NCBI GenBank assembly: GCA_014858325.1
Contig: RKCM01000168.1
Span: 1-9,201 of the forward strand
From: Oscillospiraceae bacterium
Lineage (GTDB): Bacteria > Bacillota > Clostridia > Oscillospirales > Ruminococcaceae
Direction: 5' to 3'
Length of the DNA: 9,201 nt
Under the pieces are notes generated by a model, which searched no databases, had not been told where the DNA came from, and saw nothing but the letters and a program-made list of their open reading frames with translations. Shown piece after piece: positions 1-4,337 of this stretch; within the stretch, counting starts at the first letter, position 1; the number at the start of each line of letters is the position of its first letter. Both the position numbers and the translations under genes were made by a program.

Positions 1-269
1 TCTTTACCCACCACGCGCTTGGTTTTGTGCAGCAGGACATCGCCGATGGAAAGCAGCATATGCGGCAGACCTGGCAGCACATCCTGGATGCGCTGACCAC
101 GGTGCTGACCCGGGACAAAAAGATCCAGCCGGGCGCATTTACAGAGGAGTTCACCCGCCAGAAATTTGCGGGCATCCTGTTCTCCCTCATGCTTTCTGCC
201 GTGGTGCAGCAGGATTTTGACCCCACAGCGGTCATGGAGATCATCCGCAGGACCCTTTATGAAGCGTAA
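1..269 (+). CDS. Probable TetR-family transcriptional regulator, C-terminal part (5'-truncated by window edge)
   Basis: An open frame enters from the left edge (first full codon at base 3) and ends at TAA 267-269, giving about 88 residues. The visible protein is mostly alpha-helical: a His-rich start (FTHHALGF), an amphipathic helix around QTWQHILDALTTVL, a segment ending in FAGILFSLMLSAVVQQD, and a final IIRRTLYEA helix. This is how the ligand-binding and dimerisation domain of TetR regulators commonly ends. The DNA-binding helix-turn-helix would lie upstream, outside the window, so the family call rests on the C-terminal pattern plus context. Context is supportive: a perfect 15-bp palindrome of TetR-operator type follows 41 bases after the stop, ahead of a membrane protein gene. 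A GTG at base 27 is in frame but is probably only an internal valine codon. The alternative is an unrelated small helical protein. Confidence 0.55.
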   Translation, partial: FTHHALGFVQQDIADGKQHMRQTWQHILDALTTVLTRDKKIQPGAFTEEFTRQKFAGILFSLMLSAVVQQDFDPTAVMEIIRRTLYEA

Positions 270-300
270 AAAACATCCCACAGCCTTGTGGGAGTTTTTT
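268..300 (+). terminator. Intrinsic terminator after the TetR-like gene
   Basis: A perfect 7-bp stem (TCCCACA 276-282 with TGTGGGA 287-293) encloses a GCCT tetraloop and is followed by G and six T residues (295-300). A run of A residues (268-273) precedes the stem and could extend it, so the element may work in both directions. It begins at the stop codon of the upstream gene and separates that gene from the next transcription unit. Confidence 0.85.
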
Positions 301-310
301 ACGGCCAAAA

Positions 311-325
311 GTGAACAGTGTTCAC
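311..325. promoter_or_regulatory. Perfect 15-bp palindrome, likely TetR-type operator
   Basis: GTGAACA (311-317), a single central G (318), and TGTTCAC (319-325) form a perfect inverted repeat with 7-bp arms. Short near-continuous palindromes of this form are typical operators for dimeric TetR regulators, and the gene just upstream looks like the end of one. The site lies 155 bases ahead of the membrane protein start. TTCACA (321-326) inside the right arm resembles a -35 hexamer, but I see no convincing -10 at proper spacing, so the promoter position is unresolved. Binding by the neighbouring regulator is inferred. Confidence 0.7.
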
Positions 326-365
326 ATTGAGCGCTGCGGAGCATCTTCCCAGCAGTCCACCCTCA

Positions 366-394
366 GCAGGCTGCATTTTTCAAAGGCAGCCTGC
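366..394 (+). repeat. 9-bp inverted repeat / stem-loop in the leader of the membrane protein gene
   Basis: GCAGGCTGC (366-374) pairs perfectly with GCAGCCTGC (386-394) across an 11-base loop containing a T run. It lies between the palindromic operator and the ribosome binding site of the gene at 480. No T tract follows the 3' arm, so it is not a standard intrinsic terminator. If transcription starts near the palindrome it would be a stable hairpin in the 5' UTR, with a possible role in mRNA stability or a second protein site. The rest of 301-479 holds no gene that I can support. Confidence 0.55.
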
Positions 395-479
395 ACATCA
401 CACCGATGCAGTCCGGCCGGCAGCCGCTGACTGAATCGCGATCGAACAGCAAAATAAACCGTAAAGGAGCAACACTCTT

Positions 480-1154
480 ATGAGAGCAATCATTGAGACC
501 GTTTTCGACATCTTCTATCTGGTCACTGTGCTGACCGTAGGCATCCGCATGATCCGCGGCAGCAAGGGCAACCCCCAATTCCGCCTGTTCGGCCTGATGG
601 CCGTGGTACTGGGCGCAGGTGACTCCTTCCATCTGGTGCCCCGTGCGCTGGCACTGTGCACCACCGGCCTGGAAAACTACGCGGTGCCTCTGGGTCTGGG
701 CAAGTGGATCACCTCTGTGACCATGACCGTGTTCTATGTGCTGCTGTACTACGTCTGGCGCAAGCGCTACCAGATCGAGGGCCAGAAGGATCTGACCATT
801 GCCGTGTACGCCCTTTCTGCCGTACGCATCGTGCTGTGCATGATGCCGCAGAACCAGTGGCTGACCAACCACACCCCTCTGACCTGGGGCATCCTGCGCA
901 ACATCCCCTTTGCGTTGCTGGGCCTTCTGATCATCGTGCTGTTCTACCGCAGCGCCAAGGAGAACAACGATCAGGCCTTCCGCTGGATGTGGCTGACCAT
1001 CGTGCTGAGCTTCGGCTTCTATATCCCGGTGGTGCTGTGGGCAGAGGTCAACCCCCTGATCGGTATGCTGATGATCCCCAAGACTTGCGCCTACGTCTGG
1101 ACCGTGCTGATCGGCTACAACGCCATGAAGACTGAGCTCGGCACGAACCACTGA
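480..1154 (+). CDS. Seven-helix integral membrane protein of unknown function
   Basis: The ORF encodes 224 residues and starts at ATG 480 behind a good Shine-Dalgarno, AAAGGAG (463-469), ten bases upstream. I do not recognise the family. Hydropathy by eye gives seven membrane segments at about residues 5-25, 33-51, 68-93, 104-122, 136-156, 167-189 and 193-215, with short loops and no large soluble domain or signal peptide. Segment 2 carries polar and charged residues unusual within a membrane helix (GDSFHLVPR, residues 47-55), which may mark a functional site. Basic residues cluster after helix 1 (RMIRGSKG) and after helix 3 (WRKRYQ), suggesting cytoplasmic loops there. The gene follows a probable TetR regulator and its likely operator, an arrangement typical of regulated membrane proteins such as exporters, but nothing shows a transport function directly. 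It ends at TGA 1152-1154, ahead of a long hairpin. Confidence 0.85.
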   Translation: MRAIIETVFDIFYLVTVLTVGIRMIRGSKGNPQFRLFGLMAVVLGAGDSFHLVPRALALCTTGLENYAVPLGLGKWITSVTMTVFYVLLYYVWRKRYQIEGQKDLTIAVYALSAVRIVLCMMPQNQWLTNHTPLTWGILRNIPFALLGLLIIVLFYRSAKENNDQAFRWMWLTIVLSFGFYIPVVLWAEVNPLIGMLMIPKTCAYVWTVLIGYNAMKTELGTNH

Positions 1155-1177
1155 GCACTTCTGAAATACAAAGAATA

Positions 1178-1218
1178 AACCGGGCCCGTTTTTCCGCAAA
1201 GGGAAGACGGGCCCGGTT
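1178..1218. terminator. Long hairpin between convergent genes, probable bidirectional terminator
   Basis: AACCGGGCCCGT (1178-1189) is perfectly complementary to 1207-1218. The inner bases 1190-1195 and 1201-1206 can continue pairing (with G-U pairs) to a GCAAA loop, giving a stem of about 18 bp. The element lies between the + strand membrane protein gene and the 3' end of the - strand reductase gene. On the + side only a weak TTGT follows. On the - side the hairpin is followed by TTTATTC and further T-rich sequence, so termination is probably better for the reductase transcript. Strong pairing and location support a shared terminator. Confidence 0.75.
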
Positions 1219-1262
1219 GTAAATAACAGGGAGATTTTTTATGAGGATGAACGCGCTCGCTC

Positions 1263-3293
1263 TTACTTCTCCAGACCAGCCATCTGCTTGATGGCCTTCA
1301 TGGCGAAGGTGAGGGTGCGGCCCATGGCCACGCCTGCCATGAGGCAGGGGTAGTTGTTGGCGAAGAAGGAGCCGGACATATCGCCGGTGACGTACAGGCC
1401 GGGCATGGGTTTATTGTCGTTGTCCAGTGCCTGGCCCTTCTCGTTGATGGCAATGCCCTGCTCGGTGCACAGCAGAGAAGCACCCAGCCAGCAGCCGTAG
1501 AAAGGTGCGGTGCGGATGGCGCTCAGGCGGTAGGCAGGCTTGCCGAAATCCGCATCGTTCTGCTGGTCGTACAGATCGTTGTAGCGTTCCACGGTGGCAA
1601 GAAAGGTATCTTTGGCCTCGCCGGTAAAGCCCAGCTTCTCGGCCAGCTCTTCAATGGTATCTGCTTTGAAGAATGCGCCCACTGCCTCTGCCTCGTCCAT
1701 CTTGCCCTGAATGTAATCCATGCCCATATTGCGGGTCTGGGCAGAGCAGCCGATGGTGTGGAAGCGCTTGACGTCTTCCAGAATGTTGGCGTCGCAGATC
1801 TGTGCGTAGACGCGGCCCGGCTGGTGGGCAGCCGCGTAGACGATGTCGTTGTAGGGGCTGCTCTCGTTGGCGAAGCGCTCGCCGTTGCGGTTCACCTTCA
1901 GGAAGGGCTGGGTGCCGGGGTTGTACTGGCGGATTTCGCCAGGGAAAGCCTTGCCGCCAAAGGCGTTGGGGCTCTCGACGTAGCCGCCATCGACGCCGGG
2001 GGCCACGATGCCGCGGTCGAACAGCATGGGAGCGGCTTCCTTGTCGAAGTTGGCGCCGGCCCAGACGGCGGCGCGGATGCCGTAGCCCTTATCGGAGGGA
2101 GAGTAGGAGCAGGCGGTGGTGACAGAGGTGCCCAGCGGGTCCAGCTGCTCCATCATGTAGGGATTGCCGGGGAAGCCGCCGCAGGCCAGCAGCACGCCCT
2201 GATTGGCGTTGTAGCGGATGAAGTGGTCGTCCTCCAGGCTCTGAGCGATGACGCCGGTGATGCGGCCGTCTGCATCCTTTTCCAGCTTGGCAAGGCTGGT
2301 CTTGAAATCGATGCCGTAGCCCAGTTCTTCGATGTACTGCTGCAGCAGCACATTGCGGGGCGTGCCGGATTTGGACTCGCTGGCCATATAGTTGTGCTCC
2401 TGCACGGGGAAGAGGTAATCGGTGTTATGCTCCGCATTCTCATCGGGCCACTTGGCCTCGTCGCCGGAGGTGAACTCGCACTCCCAGCCGTACTTGTCCT
2501 CCAGGATGCTCTTCATGAAATCGTGCATGGCGGCAGACTCGTTGATCCAGGTCTTGACGACGCGCTGGTCGCACTTGCCGGAAGCATAGCGGGAGATCTC
2601 GCTCAAAAGCTTTGCCTTATCGGTGGCGGGGGCACCCGCTGCCTTGGCGGCAGAAGTATCAATGGCACCGTACCAGTGGCGGGTGTCCTGCACAGCGGCG
2701 TTCTGCTCGATGACGCGGAAGTTCAGGCCATTGGCGGCAGCGTACGCGGCGGCAAACATTCCGCCGTTGCCTGCGCCCACGATGAGGATGTCGGTGTCCA
2801 CGGTCTCGGTGATGGCGGCCTCGTCGATGTCGGGCTCCTTGCCCAGCCAATCGGTCTCGTCGCCGGTGGGCAGCTGGACAGAGGCGACGGTGGCCTCGCC
2901 CTTGGCCTGCGCAAAGCAGCTCTTGGCAGCCTTCATCACAGCATCAGAGGTAATGGTGGAGCCGGAAACACCGTCGATCTCGCCGGTAGCGGAAGCCAGC
3001 AGCTGGTTTTTCAGCTCCTCGGCCGCTGCGCCGCCGTAGGACGCGGTCTCGCCGGAGGTGTCCACCACCACATTGGTGACGGCGCTGTCGGAGAAGGTCA
3101 TGGTGACCTTGACGGTGGAGGAGATGCCCTCGGCAGTGCCCTCATAGGTGCCGGGGAGGTAGCTGCCAGCCGGAACCGAAGCAGCACTGGAGCCGGAGGC
3201 TGCCTTGCAGGCGGCCAGTGCGCCGGCGGTAACGCCGGACATGGCGGCTGCGGCTGCGATCTTCAAAAAGCCTTTGCGGGAGATCTGATTCAT
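1263..3293 (-). CDS. Exported FMN-bind/FAD-dependent reductase lipoprotein (fumarate-reductase-like, atypical active site)
   Basis: The 676-residue protein starts at ATG 3293, seven bases after AAAGGA. Residues 1-29 form a lipoprotein signal: SRKGFLK (resembling a Tat motif with RK in place of RR), an Ala-rich core, and a LAAC lipobox with Cys29 as the anchor. Residues about 45-130 are an FMN-bind domain with DGVSGST (107-113), the type of site where ApbE attaches FMN to threonine (here Thr113). Residues about 165-670 are a FAD_binding_2 flavoprotein domain: DILIVGAGNGG (168-178) is the dinucleotide fold, NRNGERFANE (468-477) the usual capping-domain motif, and GLYVTGD (632-638) the C-terminal FAD motif. 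Such proteins act outside the membrane and reduce small unsaturated acceptors with electrons from a flavin chain. The dicarboxylate-binding His/Arg residues and catalytic Arg of true fumarate reductases are not seen (Tyr481 at the Arg position), so the substrate is unknown. It has its own promoter and lies beside a two-component system. Confidence 0.93.
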   Translation of the reverse strand: MNQISRKGFLKIAAAAAMSGVTAGALAACKAASGSSAASVPAGSYLPGTYEGTAEGISSTVKVTMTFSDSAVTNVVVDTSGETASYGGAAAEELKNQLLASATGEIDGVSGSTITSDAVMKAAKSCFAQAKGEATVASVQLPTGDETDWLGKEPDIDEAAITETVDTDILIVGAGNGGMFAAAYAAANGLNFRVIEQNAAVQDTRHWYGAIDTSAAKAAGAPATDKAKLLSEISRYASGKCDQRVVKTWINESAAMHDFMKSILEDKYGWECEFTSGDEAKWPDENAEHNTDYLFPVQEHNYMASESKSGTPRNVLLQQYIEELGYGIDFKTSLAKLEKDADGRITGVIAQSLEDDHFIRYNANQGVLLACGGFPGNPYMMEQLDPLGTSVTTACSYSPSDKGYGIRAAVWAGANFDKEAAPMLFDRGIVAPGVDGGYVESPNAFGGKAFPGEIRQYNPGTQPFLKVNRNGERFANESSPYNDIVYAAAHQPGRVYAQICDANILEDVKRFHTIGCSAQTRNMGMDYIQGKMDEAEAVGAFFKADTIEELAEKLGFTGEAKDTFLATVERYNDLYDQQNDADFGKPAYRLSAIRTAPFYGCWLGASLLCTEQGIAINEKGQALDNDNKPMPGLYVTGDMSGSFFANNYPCLMAGVAMGRTLTFAMKAIKQMAGLEK

Positions 3294-3336
3294 GCGTGTG
3301 TCCTTTCTTCCTTCTTGTTACCCTTCGTTCGACAAT

Positions 3337-3366
3337 AATTTAACACAAAAAGTCGTTCTTTGTCCT
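3337..3366 (-). promoter_or_regulatory. Candidate promoter of the reductase gene
   Basis: Read on the - strand, AGGACA (3366-3361) resembles a -35 (TTGACA), and TAAATT (3342-3337) resembles a -10 at 18-base spacing (17 for the overlapping TTAAAT). Both hexamers are weak, which suits a promoter needing an activator. The direct repeat at 3363-3381 overlaps and extends upstream of the -35, as at class-II activated promoters. The implied start near 3330 leaves a leader of roughly 35-40 bases before the ATG. The upstream regulator gene has its own terminator, so a separate promoter is expected here. Confidence 0.5.
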
Positions 3367-3381
3367 TTAAGAATCCTTAAA
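3363..3381. promoter_or_regulatory. 11-bp-phased direct repeat, candidate OmpR-type response regulator site
   Basis: On the + strand TCCTTTAA (3363-3370) and TCCTTAAA (3374-3381) are direct repeats whose starts are exactly 11 bp apart, one helical turn. Tandem half-sites at this spacing are the usual target of OmpR/PhoB-family response regulators. The site overlaps the presumed -35 of the reductase gene and lies between that gene and an OmpR-family regulator gene. A 14-of-16-base copy of the core (TTTAAGnnTCCTTAAA) occurs at 3481-3496. Binding is inferred. Confidence 0.55.
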
Positions 3382-3464
3382 CATCTTTGCCATTTCTGAG
3401 CCGCTTTGGCCTCCCAGACCGCTCTCTGAGCGTATTTTGTGAAGGATTTATCATTTTTCTCCCG

Positions 3465-3507
3465 CAAAAAGCACCCGCTTTTTAAGTTTCCTTAAAAAAC
3501 GGGTGCT
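3465..3507 (-). terminator. Intrinsic terminator of the response regulator gene
   Basis: AGCACCCG (3470-3477) pairs perfectly with CGGGTGCT (3500-3507). The inner T run (3479-3483) pairs with the A run (3495-3499), and a few more pairs close a TTTC loop, for about 16 bp in all with one bulge on each side. On the - strand the hairpin is followed by a T run (complement of the A residues at 3466-3470). It lies 44 bases after the stop of the regulator gene and insulates the reductase gene from read-through. Confidence 0.85.
3478..3496. repeat. Second copy of the putative regulator box, inside the terminator hairpin
   Basis: TTTAAGTTTCCTTAAA (3481-3496) matches TTTAAGAATCCTTAAA (3366-3381) at 14 of 16 positions, differing only in the two central bases. 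It forms the apical half of the terminator hairpin, so the resemblance could be partly a by-product of A/T pairing in that stem. A third partial match, CTTAAACA (3523-3530), repeats 3376-3383 exactly and lies between the regulator stop codon and the terminator. Together these could be auxiliary sites upstream of the reductase promoter. Confidence 0.4.
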
Positions 3508-3550
3508 CTTGCCTGAACAAATCTTAAACACATGGGCAAAGCAAACGGTT

Positions 3551-4243
3551 TTATTGCCCCTCGGGCTGGAAGATATAGCCTTTTCCCCAGACATTTTTCA
3601 GGTAGATGGGTTTGGCCGGGTCGGGCTCGATCTTCCGGCGGAGATTGTGGATGTGCACCTGCACGGTGCGCACATCGCCCAGGCTGTCCTTGCCCCAAAT
3701 TTTCTGGTAGAGATCGTTGGCCGTAAAAAACGTGTTGGGATGGCGAATGAAGAGCGCGAGGATGCGGTACTCCATATCGGCCAGATGGATGCTCTGGCCG
3801 TCGTGTTCCACACTGTGGCGGTTGGCGTCCAGCGTGAAAGCCGCGCAGTGGTAGCCGCCCACGCTGGGCTCGGCAGCGTCCATCTGCACCCTGCGGATGT
3901 TGGCCATGATGCGGGCCAGCAGCACTTTGTTGTGGTAGGGCTTGGCGAGGAAATCGTCGCCGCCCATCTCCAACGCTCGCACCACGGTGTCGGTATCGTC
4001 CAGACAGGAGGTAAAAAGGATGGGGCAGTGGTGCCAGCTGCGCAGACGCTGGCAAAGATCCACCCCGTTGGTATCCGGCAGCAAAATGTCCATCAGGATA
4101 ACATCAAAGCGTTCCCGGGCGTGGCTGAGGGCATCGCCGCCCGTCTCGGCGCAGACCACCTCAAAATTCTGTTGACTCTGCAAAAAATAACGGGTGGTGT
4201 CCCGGATCACCGGGTCGTCCTCCACCAATAAAACACGGATCAT
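3551..4243 (-). CDS. OmpR/PhoB-family response regulator
   Basis: The 230-residue product has the normal length and two-domain layout of the family. The receiver domain (about 1-118) shows the acidic pocket E8-D9-D10, the phospho-acceptor Asp52 in VILMDILLP, Thr78 in LFTS, and Lys101 in AKPY. The C-terminal winged-helix DNA-binding domain (about 130-228) carries the typical DLYQKIWG, VRTVQVHIHNLRRKIEPDP and VWGKGYIF signatures. All key residues are present, so it should be a working phosphorylation-controlled transcription factor. The start at ATG 4243 has a G-rich Shine-Dalgarno (GGGGAGAG, complement of 4253-4260) about nine bases upstream. It is transcribed away from the histidine kinase gene at 4338 and towards the reductase gene, and each neighbour has separate transcription signals. 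Its most likely target in the window is the repeat in front of the reductase gene. Confidence 0.95.
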   Translation of the reverse strand: MIRVLLVEDDPVIRDTTRYFLQSQQNFEVVCAETGGDALSHARERFDVILMDILLPDTNGVDLCQRLRSWHHCPILFTSCLDDTDTVVRALEMGGDDFLAKPYHNKVLLARIMANIRRVQMDAAEPSVGGYHCAAFTLDANRHSVEHDGQSIHLADMEYRILALFIRHPNTFFTANDLYQKIWGKDSLGDVRTVQVHIHNLRRKIEPDPAKPIYLKNVWGKGYIFQPEGQ

Positions 4244-4275
4244 GCGGTCTTGCTCTCCCCTTTTCGGCCAAAGTT

Positions 4276-4284
4276 TGCTATACT
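4276..4284 (+). promoter_or_regulatory. Candidate extended -10 promoter for the histidine kinase gene
   Basis: TGCTATACT (4276-4284) matches the extended -10 pattern TGnTATAAT with a single mismatch. No good -35 lies at 17 bases upstream, which an extended -10 can tolerate. The predicted start near 4291 gives a leader of about 47 bases to ATG 4338. The TATACT is the left arm of the inverted repeat described for 4279-4296. Confidence 0.45.
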
Positions 4285-4296
4285 AGCCTTAGTATA
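4279..4296. repeat. Perfect inverted repeat joining two divergent -10 elements
   Basis: TATACTA (4279-4285), spacer GCCT, and TAGTATA (4290-4296) form a perfect 7-bp-arm inverted repeat in the 94-base gap between regulator and kinase genes. Each arm reads TATACT, a near-consensus -10, on its own strand. It may therefore be simply two facing promoters, an operator for a dimeric protein, or both. Confidence 0.65.
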
Positions 4297-4319
4297 CTGT
4301 ATTTTGCGGCAATTCTCAA
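4291..4319 (-). promoter_or_regulatory. Promoter of the response regulator gene
   Basis: On the - strand TTGAGA (4319-4314, five of six to TTGACA) is followed after exactly 17 bases by TATACT (4296-4291, five of six to TATAAT). The predicted start near 4284 gives a leader of about 40 bases to the ATG at 4243. This is the best sigma-70/sigma-A type promoter seen in the window. Confidence 0.7.
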
Positions 4320-4337
4320 CCGATCCTGGAGGGCATC

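Noticed and set aside
27..269. GTG at 27 as the start of a complete 80-residue protein
   Set aside because: The frame remains open to the left edge and upstream codons (FTHHALGF) look like protein, with no ribosome binding site ahead of 27. A truncated larger gene is more likely.
363..1199. 278-codon - strand ORF opposite the seven-helix membrane protein
   Set aside because: The His/Gln-rich translation without domain features is typical of the complement of a hydrophobic GC-rich gene. The + strand has the ribosome binding site and membrane-protein pattern.
1241..1291. 16-codon + strand mini-ORF with a GGGAG seven bases upstream of ATG
   Set aside because: It lies after a strong hairpin and runs into the 3' end of the convergent reductase gene. 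No promoter or conserved context supports it, so chance is the simpler explanation.
1758..3338. 526-codon + strand ORF opposite the reductase gene
   Set aside because: It is an antisense shadow of a well-supported flavoprotein. Its translation is a low-complexity mix of Gly, Ala, Val and Leu with no recognisable domain, as expected opposite a GC-rich gene.
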